From the NCBI RefSeq assembly GCF_023228165.1, contig NZ_JALOBS010000012.1, positions 86,551-150,550 on the forward strand: DNA of 64,000 nucleotides, given 5' to 3'. The translations under genes and the position numbers were made by a program. Within the stretch, counting starts at the first letter, position 1; each line of letters opens with the position of its first letter. Below are positions 1-8,548 of this stretch, piece after piece. This DNA is from Methylomonas sp. Lineage in GTDB: Bacteria > Pseudomonadota > Gammaproteobacteria > Methylococcales > Methylomonadaceae. The notes below the pieces were generated by a model that ran no database searches, was not told the origin of the DNA, and saw only the letters and a program-made list of their open reading frames with translations.

Positions 1-1480
1 CCTTGATCAGGCGGCGGGTCTCTTCGGTAATATCGACGGAGTCCTGCAGCAGGTCGCGCAATTCGTCGAACAATTTACGCATGTTTTGTTTCATACCGTA
101 AGTGGTCAGGCTTTTACGCATATCCTCTTTGGTGCGCAGGATGATTTCATCGATCTTATCCTTGGAAAACGAATCGATCAGCATGCGGGCTTGCACGGCG
201 AATACTTTGCGGCTGGCCTGAAAGTTTTCTATGTTGGCCATATAGGTATTTTGCCGATCGCGAGTTTCCGCCATCAACTTGCCGGTCATTTCCTGGTTTT
301 CAAAGTCGACTTGTTTGAATTCTTCCAGTTGCTTGCTGGCGTTGACCACTTTGCTGTTCATCAATTTGATCGATTCGCTGACCAGAAAGCCGATGTCTTT
401 TTCGACTACGCCTTTCAGAATATCGCGGCGTTGATTCAAGATGTCTTCCGACAGGTAGTTTTCCAGCTTAATCAGCCGGCTTCTTTCCAATAGTGCCTCG
501 TCGCCCTTGACCTTGGCCAATAGGGCTTGTTTGGCGGAAACCGGGAAAATCAATTCCTGCTTCAAATTTAAGATGGTCGCCGAGGTTTCGATTTGCTTTT
601 GAATCGCCGCATCGTAACCGGTATCGCCGGCTAGGTCGTCCCACATGGAATCGATCTTGTTCATCACTACCGCCAAACCTTGGCGGCGTTGGCCTCTGGA
701 GCTGCATACGTGGCTTTTCCACATTTCCAAATCGCTTTTGGTAACGCCGGTATCGGCCGCCAACACAAACACGATGGCTTGTGCGCTGGGCAGCATGCTC
801 AGGGTCAACTCGGGCTCGGTACCCAGAGCATTCAGGCCCGGCGTATCAAGAATGCACAAACCTTCTTTCAGCAATGGATGCGGAAAACTGATCAGCGCAT
901 GTCGCCAGCAGGGTACTTCCACAAATTCGGGGTTGATGATGCCTTGTTCAGCCGCTTCGCGTTCATTCCACAAGCCCAATTTGTCGGCGGTTTCCTTGCT
1001 GACTTTTTTAGTGGCAACCAATTCTCTGAAGGCTTCCTGCATTTGGGTGGGCGAGTCGATATTCAGGCTGATTTGCGTCCAGCGGTCGGGGTTGCGCTTG
1101 TAATCCATCAGGGAAATATCTTCCAACCGACTTTCGATATTCAACAAGCGGATATAGCTGCCGCCCGCTTCGTCCCAATACAGTTCGGTAGGCGACATGG
1201 TGGTGCGGCCGGGAGAAGACGGCAGCAAGCGGACGCCGGTTTCGGCAAAAAACAGCGCGTTGATCAGTTCTGTTTTGCCGCGGGAAAATTCGGCCACGAA
1301 GGCCAGAGTGACGCGGTCCATATTCAGACCTTGGAGTATGTTCAGCAAGGTGTCGGTACTTTGTGGGTCGCTAAAATTATAACGGTTACGCCATTCCCGA
1401 TACATTTCGATTGCTTGTACCAGGTGTTCGCGCCAATTCGAATATTCGTGTAATTGTTCTTTAAATTCCAGATTTCTCAT
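1..1480 (-). CDS. Dynamin-family GTPase (3' end beyond window)
   Basis: Large GTPase of the bacterial dynamin-like type, probably acting on membranes or the cell envelope. The reading frame begins at the ATG at 1480 (MRNLEFKEQ) and is open to base 1, so about 493 residues are visible and the C-terminus is missing. The P-loop reads AEFSRGKTEL near residue 65, G3 is DTPGLNALG, and G4 is NKID. After the G domain comes a long charged helical region with no visible membrane segment, as expected for the stalk. It lies 100 bp downstream of pyrE on the same strand and may be co-transcribed. Seen: GTPase motifs. Known: such proteins tubulate or fuse membranes. Its role here is inference. Confidence 0.85.
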   Translation of the reverse strand, partial: MRNLEFKEQLHEYSNWREHLVQAIEMYREWRNRYNFSDPQSTDTLLNILQGLNMDRVTLAFVAEFSRGKTELINALFFAETGVRLLPSSPGRTTMSPTELYWDEAGGSYIRLLNIESRLEDISLMDYKRNPDRWTQISLNIDSPTQMQEAFRELVATKKVSKETADKLGLWNEREAAEQGIINPEFVEVPCWRHALISFPHPLLKEGLCILDTPGLNALGTEPELTLSMLPSAQAIVFVLAADTGVTKSDLEMWKSHVCSSRGQRRQGLAVVMNKIDSMWDDLAGDTGYDAAIQKQIETSATILNLKQELIFPVSAKQALLAKVKGDEALLERSRLIKLENYLSEDILNQRRDILKGVVEKDIGFLVSESIKLMNSKVVNASKQLEEFKQVDFENQEMTGKLMAETRDRQNTYMANIENFQASRKVFAVQARMLIDSFSKDKIDEIILRTKEDMRKSLTTYGMKQNMRKLFDELRDLLQDSVDITEETRRLIK

Positions 1481-1582
1481 GGCAAGCCTTTCTGCTGACT
1501 GTACTCGTTGTAAGAGGGCGAATAGTAAGGGCTAATTGTAGACTAAATACAAATAAGCGGAAGATCGGCACCTATGATAATC

Positions 1583-2221
1583 CTAAATACCATATTGTTG
1601 ACGATAGCCGCGAATAATCGCCAATTGGTCGGCATAACTCGGGTTTTGTTCGATAAATTCTATGATTTCCGCCAAGGTAATGATAGGTAGGACCGGTATG
1701 CCGAATTGTTGGGATACTTCCTGCACGGCGGAGGTCTGGTTTTGGCCTTTTTCCTGGCGGTCCAGTGCAATCACGACGCCGGCAACCGTGGCCCCGGCCG
1801 CCTGAATAATTTCCACGGATTCACGCACCGAGGTACCGGCAGTAATCACGTCATCCAAAATCCACACCTTGCCTTGCAATGGCGCGCCGACCAGTGCGCC
1901 GCCTTCGCCATGGTCCTTGGCTTCCTTGCGGTTAAAGGCAAACGGAATATCGGCCCGCAGGCGCGAGTATGCAATGGCCGTGGTACCGACCAGTGGAATG
2001 CCTTTATAGGCAGGGCCATACAGTACATCGATCTCCACGCCGGCGTTTATCAGGGTCTGGGCATAGAATTGGCCCAGTTTATCGAGCTGTGCGCCGGTAT
2101 TGAATAAACCGGTATTGAAAAAATAAGGGCTGATGCGGCCGGACTTTAATTGAAACTCGCCGAATTTAAGTACGCCGCACTCCAGGGCATAGGCTATGAA
2201 TTGTTTTTGGTAGTCGAGCAT
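1583..2221 (-). CDS. pyrE: Orotate phosphoribosyltransferase
   Basis: Converts orotate and PRPP to orotidine 5'-monophosphate, the fifth step of de novo UMP synthesis, in the cytoplasm. The 212-residue length matches the family. The PRPP-binding signature VWILDDVITAGTS is near residues 118-130, and the N-terminal KFGEFQLKSGRISPYFFNTG segment is the orotate-site region of PyrE. The start ATG at 2221 gives the canonical N-terminus (MLDYQKQFI). The gene sits 48 bp after hemW and 102 bp before the dynamin-like gene, all on the minus strand, which fits a loose operon. Nothing unusual was seen. Identification is firm. Confidence 0.97.
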   Translation of the reverse strand: MLDYQKQFIAYALECGVLKFGEFQLKSGRISPYFFNTGLFNTGAQLDKLGQFYAQTLINAGVEIDVLYGPAYKGIPLVGTTAIAYSRLRADIPFAFNRKEAKDHGEGGALVGAPLQGKVWILDDVITAGTSVRESVEIIQAAGATVAGVVIALDRQEKGQNQTSAVQEVSQQFGIPVLPIITLAEIIEFIEQNPSYADQLAIIRGYRQQYGI

Positions 2222-2269
2222 ATTCTATATTTCAAAGCGGATTGACGGGGAATTATAACCTGCAGGCCT

Positions 2270-3406
2270 TTATGGAATGAACTTTTCCAAAATTTCATCC
2301 AGAAAGTCCCAGCCTGATTCGGAGCAAAACACCTGCTGTTGTTGCCGGATCAGCAGTCCCTGCTCGATACACTGCTGCAAAGCGGGTTGCAGGTTGTTTT
2401 GGGTCTGGCCGGTTAAGCGGGCGTAATCGATTAGATTAAAGCCCGTTTTTAGGCGCAAATGGTTCATCATAAATTCCAGCGGCAGTTGGGCAAGGTTGAT
2501 GGGGGTGCGAGTAGCGGCGGTCGGGTTTTTTAAATATTGTTCAGGACTTTTCGGCTTGGCGGTGCGAATGATGTCCTGCGGTAAGGCTCGGCTGATTTTA
2601 CCGTGCGCGCCGGCCCCTATACCCAGATAATCGCCGAATTGCCAGTAATTACGATTATGCCGGCATTCAAACCCGGCGGTGGCATACGCGGAAATTTCAT
2701 ATTGCCGATAGCCGCTTTCGGCCAACACCTGTTGACAGGCTTTTTGCAGCGCAAAGATGCTGTCGTCTTCCGGCAATTGCGGCGGGAACTTATAAAAGTA
2801 GGTGTTGGGTTCCAAGGTGAGCTGATAAAACGACAAATGGCTTGGTTTTAGCGAGATGGCGGTGTGAATATCCTCTAGCGCTTGGTCTTCGGTTTGTTCG
2901 GGCAAACCGAACATCAGATCCAGATTCAGGTTTTCGAAAGCGGCCAGCCGGGCAATTTCAACGGCTTTAATCGCCTCTTCGGCATTATGCACCCGGCCAA
3001 GTTTTTTAAGGTGACGGTCATTAAAACTTTGAATGCCGATGGAGAGGCGGTTGATGCCCAGTTCGCGAAAAGCCTTGAACTTCGCGCTTTCGAAGGTGCC
3101 GGGGTTGGCTTCCAGGGTAACTTCGCAATCATCGCTCAGGTTGACCTGCTGCCTAATGCCGCTCAACAAAGTTTGTAAGGTTTCCGGCGTAAACAGGCTA
3201 GGTGTGCCGCCGCCCATGAATATGCTGCTTATGGCGCGCGGCGCATCCAATAACTGCAAGTCTGCGTGTAAATCCGCCAACAAGGCAGTCACGTAGCGCT
3301 GTTCGGGTATGCCTGATTTGACAGCGTGCGAGTTAAAGTCGCAATACGGACACTTTTGGATGCACCAGGGGAAATGAATATAAAGGCTGAGTGGCGGTAA
3401 CGGCAT
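2270..3406 (-). CDS. hemW: Radical SAM heme chaperone HemW
   Basis: HemW-type radical SAM protein, long annotated as oxygen-independent coproporphyrinogen oxidase-like and now regarded as a heme chaperone inserting heme into respiratory proteins. The SAM/4Fe-4S motif CIQKCPYC occurs in the opening segment PLSLYIHFPWC, followed by FMGGGTPSLF and the LDLMFGLPEQT and YQLTLEPNT blocks typical of HemW. The frame is open upstream, but the ATG at 3406 is preferred: it puts the conserved N-terminus in the usual place (378 residues) and avoids overlap with gloA, whose stop lies 14 bp upstream. It is probably cotranscribed with gloA and pyrE. Confidence 0.95.
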   Translation of the reverse strand: MPLPPLSLYIHFPWCIQKCPYCDFNSHAVKSGIPEQRYVTALLADLHADLQLLDAPRAISSIFMGGGTPSLFTPETLQTLLSGIRQQVNLSDDCEVTLEANPGTFESAKFKAFRELGINRLSIGIQSFNDRHLKKLGRVHNAEEAIKAVEIARLAAFENLNLDLMFGLPEQTEDQALEDIHTAISLKPSHLSFYQLTLEPNTYFYKFPPQLPEDDSIFALQKACQQVLAESGYRQYEISAYATAGFECRHNRNYWQFGDYLGIGAGAHGKISRALPQDIIRTAKPKSPEQYLKNPTAATRTPINLAQLPLEFMMNHLRLKTGFNLIDYARLTGQTQNNLQPALQQCIEQGLLIRQQQQVFCSESGWDFLDEILEKFIP

Positions 3407-3420
3407 CTCCGGGCTTCTAT

Positions 3421-3861
3421 TTACCAAACTCCGGTATTGACCATACTGGTCCAGGGTTCTTGTGCCGGCAATGCGGCCCCTTTCTGTAATAATTCGATGG
3501 AAATTTGATCCGGCGAGCGGATAAAGGCCATCCAGCCGTCGCGGGGCGGACGGTTGATTGTCACGCCCTGCTCCATCAAACGTTGGCAAACCGCGTAAAT
3601 GTCATCCACTTCAAAGGCCAGATGGCCGAAGTTGCGACCGCCGGTATATTCTTCGCTATCCCAGTTATACGTCAGCTCCAATAGCGGCGCGTCGTGTTCC
3701 CGGGCTTGGTGAGTGTCGTCCGGCGCGGCCAGATAAACCAGCGTAAAGCGACCGGCCTCGCTTTCCATGCGGCGTATTTCCGATAACCCTAGTTTATTGC
3801 AATAAAAGTCCAGAGACGCCTCTAAATTGTTAACCCGAACCATGGTATGCAAATAGCGCAT
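3421..3861 (-). CDS. gloA: Lactoylglutathione lyase (glyoxalase I)
   Basis: Isomerises the hemithioacetal of methylglyoxal and glutathione to S-lactoylglutathione, the first step of methylglyoxal detoxification. The protein belongs to the VOC fold. The expected metal ligands are visible: the His of MRYLHTMVRV, the Glu of LLELTYNW, the His of FGHLAFEVDD and the Glu of ISIELLQ. The start was set at ATG 3861 because GGAGG lies 5 bases upstream; a TTG four codons earlier overlaps that ribosome site. The product is 146 residues, slightly longer than E. coli GloA because of a C-terminal tail. It is first in a minus-strand run with hemW and pyrE. Confidence 0.93.
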   Translation of the reverse strand: MRYLHTMVRVNNLEASLDFYCNKLGLSEIRRMESEAGRFTLVYLAAPDDTHQAREHDAPLLELTYNWDSEEYTGGRNFGHLAFEVDDIYAVCQRLMEQGVTINRPPRDGWMAFIRSPDQISIELLQKGAALPAQEPWTSMVNTGVW

Positions 3862-3935
3862 TTTGGCCTCCAATCAGTAAAAAATCGTATTATGGTTGAT
3901 AATAAACGGCTTGGCTAACCCAATAGGACACAAGA

Positions 3936-4271
3936 ATGACCGAATACCCCGAAAAAACTTGCCAGTTAGATCGATTGGTTCGCCACCCGAAGCTGGTGGC
4001 CGCCGCGCTCAGCGGACAGAAAACCCAGCAGCGCCGCGACGGTTTATATGCCTATCCCGGCGAAATCTTTGAATTGGAAGGAGTGACCTTTGTGGTTACC
4101 GGCGTGGACCGGCAGCGCATCGGCGATATGAGCGAAGCGGATGCGCACGCTGAAGGTTATCCGAGTTTGGCCATGTACAAGGATTTAATTTTGAAAATGC
4201 ACGCCAACATGGAATGGAACGACGACGGCCTGGTATGGGTGCACCGGTTTAGCCGTCAGCAGCCGGAATAA
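3936..4271 (+). CDS. ASCH-domain protein
   Basis: Small 111-residue protein that reads as an ASCH (PUA-like) fold. After a variable N-terminus, the core GQKTQQRRDGLYAYPGEIFE, then VTGVDRQRIGDMSEADAHAEGY and a closing WVHRF strand, follows the order seen in ASCH proteins, which bind RNA or modified nucleosides; some are amidohydrolases of acetylcytidine. It is transcribed away from gloA. Its last 23 bases overlap the 3' end of hvfC, which converges from the other strand. Molecular function cannot be assigned. The domain call rests on motif order only. Confidence 0.7.
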   Translation: MTEYPEKTCQLDRLVRHPKLVAAALSGQKTQQRRDGLYAYPGEIFELEGVTFVVTGVDRQRIGDMSEADAHAEGYPSLAMYKDLILKMHANMEWNDDGLVWVHRFSRQQPE

Positions 4272-5010
4272 GCACGCCTTTCATCGCGAGTTCCTGCAAG
4301 GTTTGCAAACCGAACTGTAATACGGTGGGTTGATCGAATTGCGGGGACAGTTCCGCCGCCAAAATTTGCAAAACTTGCTCGCCGACGATGCCGTCATGCT
4401 GTTCAATCAATTGCAGCAAGCGAAAGGTTAACGGCGTGGTTTGCATGAAATGTACTTGATCGTCCGCATCCCGATATACCACTAAATAGCTGGGCTGTTC
4501 GGGAACCGAGCGTGGCAAAAAATCCGGGCCGATTTTTTGTACCGGGTATTGATAGGCCAGCGGCCAGGCGACAGGAGACAGGCTGATGGTTTGCCGTAGC
4601 ACCTGCCCTACAAATGCGCTATCGCCGAATACCGGTGTCGCCTGGGCGATGGATAAGGCCATCTCCACCCATTCGTAATGCGCCAATTCCAGCATGAACG
4701 GAAAATCCCCTTCCGCCTGGCGTTCGTTTTGCAGGTAGTCTAAAAATTCTTCGGCGATTTCAGAAAAATGCGGCGTTTGGCACTGGTGGCGGGCAAAAAA
4801 ATCCTGAGTCAAGTCGTGCCATTGTTGGTCGCTGAGTATCTTGTGCAACACCGGAAAATTACTGCTTAAAAAACCGTTGATGTTGTTGAAAAACAATTCC
4901 CGGTACATGGCCATGCGTTGCGGGTCTAAATCGGCGGGCACCGGAAAATGCTCGGGGTCGCGGATATAGGCGGCAAATTCGCTTTGTTTGGCTTTGAAGT
5001 CGATGCCCAT
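4249..5010 (-). CDS. hvfC: HvfC/BufC-type DUF2063 partner protein
   Basis: Partner of the DUF692 (MNIO) enzyme; proteins of this family bind the precursor peptide and present it to the iron enzyme for cysteine modification. The N-terminal DUF2063 domain is recognisable (AAYIRDPEHFPVP, then MAMYRELFFNNINGFLSSNFPVL), followed by a C-terminal winged-helix-like part ending in a leucine-rich helix (VLQFGLQTLQELAMKGVLIP). The ATG at 5010 is used (253 residues), directly after the hvfB stop; an in-frame TTG at 5019 would overlap hvfB slightly. It is the third gene of hvfA-hvfB-hvfC, and its end overlaps the convergent ASCH gene by 23 bp. Confidence 0.88.
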   Translation of the reverse strand: MGIDFKAKQSEFAAYIRDPEHFPVPADLDPQRMAMYRELFFNNINGFLSSNFPVLHKILSDQQWHDLTQDFFARHQCQTPHFSEIAEEFLDYLQNERQAEGDFPFMLELAHYEWVEMALSIAQATPVFGDSAFVGQVLRQTISLSPVAWPLAYQYPVQKIGPDFLPRSVPEQPSYLVVYRDADDQVHFMQTTPLTFRLLQLIEQHDGIVGEQVLQILAAELSPQFDQPTVLQFGLQTLQELAMKGVLIPAADG

Positions 5011-5011
5011 A

Positions 5012-5860
5012 TCAGGCAACCTGTTGTTTCTGCCGTAGGTTGGCGCTGTTTTGAATGGAGCGTATCGTGTCGACTTCCTGCAATAACTCCGCTAACGGCG
5101 GCAGATTGAAATCGCGTTCCAGTAGGGTCGGAAACACGCCAAACCGTGCGTACGCTTTGTCCAGCAATTGCCAGACCGGATCGATAACCGGCGCGCCGTG
5201 GGTATCGACCAAAAAATCTTCAGCCTCGACATAATGGCCGGCGATGTGCGCGTAAGCAATACGTTTGCCGGGCATGGCTTTTAAAAAGGCCTCGGCATCG
5301 TAGCCGTGGTTGACGCTGTTGACGTAAATGTTGTTGATGTCGATCAGCACATTGCAATCAGCTTCTTCGATCACCGCATTGAAAAACTCGATTTCGGACA
5401 TTTCCCGGCCGAGTGCCGCGTAATAGGAAACGTTTTCGATGGCGATTTTGTGTTCCAGAATGTCCTGCACGCGACGAATGCGGGCGGCAACGTGTTTGAC
5501 GGCATCGGCGGTAAACGGGATGGGCATTAGGTCATACAAATGCCCTTCATGGCTGCAATAACTCAAATGTTCGCTGTAATAGCGAATGCCGTGTTCGGCC
5601 ATGAATTTTTTCAGGTCTCGTACGAATTTTTCATCCAGCGGGTCGCTGCTACCGATTGATAACGACAAACCGTGACAAATAAATTGAAAACGTTCGGTCA
5701 TGGCCCGAAATTGTTTACCCAGCTTGCCACCCAAAGTCATCCAGTTTTCCGGTGCGACTTCGTAGAATCCGACATTGGCGGGCGGATTAGCGACGATCTC
5801 GGACAGAAAAGATCGCCGTAATCCTAAGCCTGCAGCGTTATCTAATGGATACTTATCCAT
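5012..5860 (-). CDS. hvfB: DUF692 / MNIO peptide-modifying enzyme HvfB
   Basis: Multinuclear non-heme iron-dependent oxidase (DUF692), a TIM-barrel enzyme. Related enzymes (MbnB, HvfB, BufB) convert cysteines of a ribosomal peptide into oxazolone/thioamide or related groups. Family hallmarks seen in order: GLGLRRSF and GFYEVAPENWM, ICHGLSLSIGS, YYSEHLSYCS, IAIENVSYY, LIDINNIYVNSVNHGYD, AYAHIAGH and a late LLERDFNLP. The His, Asp, Asn and Glu residues of these blocks form the iron sites in the family. The ATG at 5860 is chosen (282 residues); a TTG three codons upstream is possible. It lies 28 bp after hvfA and abuts hvfC, so the three genes form one operon. Confidence 0.93.
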   Translation of the reverse strand: MDKYPLDNAAGLGLRRSFLSEIVANPPANVGFYEVAPENWMTLGGKLGKQFRAMTERFQFICHGLSLSIGSSDPLDEKFVRDLKKFMAEHGIRYYSEHLSYCSHEGHLYDLMPIPFTADAVKHVAARIRRVQDILEHKIAIENVSYYAALGREMSEIEFFNAVIEEADCNVLIDINNIYVNSVNHGYDAEAFLKAMPGKRIAYAHIAGHYVEAEDFLVDTHGAPVIDPVWQLLDKAYARFGVFPTLLERDFNLPPLAELLQEVDTIRSIQNSANLRQKQQVA

Positions 5861-5888
5861 AATCTGCAACTATCAACAATGGCTGTAC

Positions 5889-6488
5889 TTACTCGCCGGC
5901 GGCTTCGTCGGTATCCACTTTAGCGCCGCAGCTGCCTTCGCCGCCTTTCATCATGGCGCCGCAAGAGCCTTCTTCGGCTTTTTTGCTGTCATTGCCTTTC
6001 ATCATGTCGCCGCAGCTGCCTTCTTTGGCTTTGGCGGCCGGTTTTTCAGCATCATCGCCGTGTTTCATGCCTTTCATGTCACCCATACCGCCCATGTCGC
6101 CCATGCCGCCCATAATGCCGCAAGAACCTTCCTTACCTTTCATCATCTCGCCGCACTTGCCTTCCATGCCTTTTTTCATTTTGCCGTCCTGCATCATACC
6201 GCCGCACATACCTTCACCGCAGGAACCTTCGGCCTTTTTGGTGCTGGGTTTGCTGGATTTACCGGAGGCAGCTTTTGCGGCTTTAGTGATTCTATTGCCG
6301 TTGGCATCGGCGACATTACCGCCGCAAGCACCGTGGCTGGTTTTGTTGGATACTTCGGCAACCATGTAGCCGTTGGATAATTCGCTCATAGCAAATGGAT
6401 TGGATTCCGCCTGCACATTGGCTGCAAAACCGGAGATAACCGCAGTACCCATGGCAATAGTCAATGGAGTTTTGTTAAATTTTTTCAT
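5889..6488 (-). CDS. hvfA: HvfA-type precursor peptide with repeated EGxCG motifs
   Basis: Exported precursor of a modified copper-binding peptide. Residues 1-27 form a signal peptide (MKKFNKTPLTIAMGTAVISG..., cleavage likely after VQA). The mature part is rich in Gly, Met, Lys and acidic residues and carries seven EGxCG motifs with cysteines at 90, 95, 112, 123, 159, 176 and 187, plus one HGACG variant at Cys55. A GMGDMGGMGDMKGM stretch (about residues 128-141) lies between motifs. In described HvfA/bufferin proteins, EG(K/S)CG cysteines are converted by HvfB-HvfC to metal-binding groups; that is applied here by homology. SD AGAGGA precedes the ATG. First gene of hvfABC; no DoxX-like hvfD gene follows. 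Confidence 0.92.
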   Translation of the reverse strand: MKKFNKTPLTIAMGTAVISGFAANVQAESNPFAMSELSNGYMVAEVSNKTSHGACGGNVADANGNRITKAAKAASGKSSKPSTKKAEGSCGEGMCGGMMQDGKMKKGMEGKCGEMMKGKEGSCGIMGGMGDMGGMGDMKGMKHGDDAEKPAAKAKEGSCGDMMKGNDSKKAEEGSCGAMMKGGEGSCGAKVDTDEAAGE

Positions 6489-6592
6489 GTTTTATCCTCT
6501 CTTAAGATTTTTATTATTGGCTTCAGCTGGCAGGCCGAGCAATTGCGACCAACGCTTAGTCCTTAAGTTCAGTCTGCCCCATTGTAAACGCT

Positions 6593-7225
6593 CTACGAAG
6601 TTTTTTCCTTAAACTCGCATAATTCGGCGATGCAGCAGCCCGGGCAGCGGGGTTTTCGGGCCACGCAGACATAGCGTCCGTGCAAAATCAACAGATGGTG
6701 GGCATCCTTTTTATGCTGTGCGGGTACGGTTTTCTCGAGTTTTTTTTCCACTTCCAGCACGTTTTTACCGGGAGCCAGGCCGGTGCGGTTGGCAACACGG
6801 AAAATATGCGTATCGACGGCGATGGTCGGCTGGTCGAAGGCCGTATTCAATATCACATTGGCAGTCTTGCGGCCAACTCCGGCCAGTGCTTCCAGTGCCT
6901 CGCGGGTTTGCGGCACTTCGCCGTGGTGGCGGTTGATGAGTGCGTCGCATAGCTTGATGATATTGGCGGCCTTACTGTTGAACAAACCGATGGTTTTGAT
7001 GTAAGTCTTCAAGCCATCCTCGCCCAATGCCAGTATCGCTTGCGGCGTATTGGCAACCGGAAACAACTTTTCGGTAGCCTTATTGACGCCTTTATCGGTG
7101 GCCTGGGCAGACAATACCACGGCAATCAATAATTCAAATGAGGTGCTGTAGTTGAGTTCGGTAGTCGGTTCCGGAATGGCGGCGGCAAGCCGGTCGAAGA
7201 TGATCTGGCGGGTTTGTTTGTTCAT
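6593..7225 (-). CDS. nth: Endonuclease III
   Basis: Bifunctional DNA glycosylase/AP lyase removing oxidised pyrimidines in base-excision repair. The helix-hairpin-helix region LAGVGRKTANVIL carries the catalytic lysine (residue 120), VDTHIFRV holds the catalytic aspartate (residue 138), and the C-terminus has the 4Fe-4S pattern C-x6-C-x2-C-x5-C (VCVARKPRCPGCCIAELC). The 210-residue length and residue numbering match E. coli Nth. Upstream, about 200 bp separate it from a divergent secreted-protein gene; downstream, 104 bp separate it from the hvfA start on the same strand. Identification is firm. Confidence 0.97.
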   Translation of the reverse strand: MNKQTRQIIFDRLAAAIPEPTTELNYSTSFELLIAVVLSAQATDKGVNKATEKLFPVANTPQAILALGEDGLKTYIKTIGLFNSKAANIIKLCDALINRHHGEVPQTREALEALAGVGRKTANVILNTAFDQPTIAVDTHIFRVANRTGLAPGKNVLEVEKKLEKTVPAQHKKDAHHLLILHGRYVCVARKPRCPGCCIAELCEFKEKTS

Positions 7226-7428
7226 GGCGGCGCGCGGTGCGGAAATTCAAGGCCTTATATTATAGAAGCTCTGTCCTGTCTTAAGTGTTGATCGCGCTGC
7301 CGAGCACAAAAATTTTCTGCCATTTGAACTCACTATATCCGATAATCCGACGTCCTTTGCAGTGCGCTCGTTTAATGCTGGGACATCATTAAACTTGAAT
7401 CCATTTTTTGTGCGGCAAGGGAGTCATT

Positions 7429-8418
7429 ATGCTTCGATTCGTTTTCAGTCTGGCTTGGCTAGTTTGCCTGTCCACGCAGTCCCTTGCCCTGGATGCGGAT
7501 ATTCATACTGTGGAAAACATTGCCACCGAGCTGGGGTTTACTCCGTCTCAACGCTGGAGCCTATATCAAGGCAAAATTGTTGCTACCGATCTGCCGGAGC
7601 CCAGCGCCAACATGCTGGCACAAGTAGTTGCTCTGGTTCTCCCTGTTGGTGTGGAAGCCTTGGACAAGCGTTTGCAGGGTGGACATATTCTGGAAACGCC
7701 TCGGGATGTGATTGCCTTTGGGGTGATCGATCCGAAAAATCCGCTCGCCAGTTTTGCTAGTGTGCCGTTTTTTGCTGATGAACTGGAGAGTTTGCAGGAT
7801 GGAGAGTATGACGGTTTCAATCTTTCGGCCGAAGAGATTACAACGTTGAAAGCGGAAAAAAACAAACCTATCGCCGCAGTGGAAGCTGCCTATCGTCGGA
7901 TCTTGGGTTTACGGGCCCAGGCCTATATCAGACAAGGTCTATCTGGTGTCCAGGCTTATTGGCGTTCGGATGGAAAAACCTCGCGCCCCCAGCATGATTT
8001 AAAAATTATGACTGCCGCTATACCTTTGCTGGCGACACACGAGCCTGCGTTTTACCGGGCGTTTTTGGCCTATCCCAAACAACAAATCCCCGGTGTAAAG
8101 ACCGACTTCTTCTGGATCAAGAAATGGGCTGATGATAGGCCGGTATTTACCTTGGCGCATCGGATGATCAAGGCGGAACCTGATCGAATGCTCGTGGTAC
8201 GGCGGGAATTTTATGTTGGACACTCCTTCAACGCCGAACAATGGGTCGCCGGGTTTTTTCCGTTACCGCAGGGCACAATCTTTTTTTCCGTTAACCTTAC
8301 CAGCAGCGATCAATTGCAGGGTTTCGGCTCTGAGTTACGGCATGCAATTGGGCGAGATATGATGCGAAATGAAATAGTCGAACGCTTCAACAATCTGCGT
8401 GGTACGCTCGGACATTAA
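7429..8418 (+). CDS. Secreted protein of unknown function
   Basis: I do not recognise this 329-residue protein. The ATG at 7429 is preceded by AAGGGAG at good spacing, and the N-terminus is a clear signal peptide (MLRFVFSLAWLVCLSTQSLA), so the product is probably periplasmic. The mature protein is mostly soluble, with no further membrane segment. Visible stretches include GLRAQAYIRQGLSGVQAYWR, TDFFWIKKWADDRP, VVRREFYVGHSFN and, near the end, LRHAIGRDMMRNEIVERFNN. No cysteine-rich, heme or catalytic motif was identified. It lies 130 bp upstream of hpnR on the same strand and could share its transcript, so a link to hopanoid or envelope lipids is possible but unproven. Confidence 0.8.
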   Translation: MLRFVFSLAWLVCLSTQSLALDADIHTVENIATELGFTPSQRWSLYQGKIVATDLPEPSANMLAQVVALVLPVGVEALDKRLQGGHILETPRDVIAFGVIDPKNPLASFASVPFFADELESLQDGEYDGFNLSAEEITTLKAEKNKPIAAVEAAYRRILGLRAQAYIRQGLSGVQAYWRSDGKTSRPQHDLKIMTAAIPLLATHEPAFYRAFLAYPKQQIPGVKTDFFWIKKWADDRPVFTLAHRMIKAEPDRMLVVRREFYVGHSFNAEQWVAGFFPLPQGTIFFSVNLTSSDQLQGFGSELRHAIGRDMMRNEIVERFNNLRGTLGH

Positions 8419-8548
8419 GCGGAAGGCGTATCGGCTAATTCCTTTGCAAGCGTTTGTTATGGTAAGGTAAACGCGGTTATGCAGCCTGTCAGGGATGATC
8501 CGTCCTCGGGCAGGACGATGGTCTTGCAGCTACTTAAGGGGTTATGCC

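Noticed and set aside
680..1453. Long plus-strand open frame opposite the dynamin-like gene
   Set aside because: The minus strand in the same place encodes clear GTPase motifs (AEFSRGKTEL, DTPG, NKID); the plus frame shows no family and is an antisense shadow.
5775..6380. Plus-strand Phe/Ala/His-rich frame opposite hvfA
   Set aside because: It is the antisense of the low-complexity hvfA repeats; no ribosome site or recognisable sequence.
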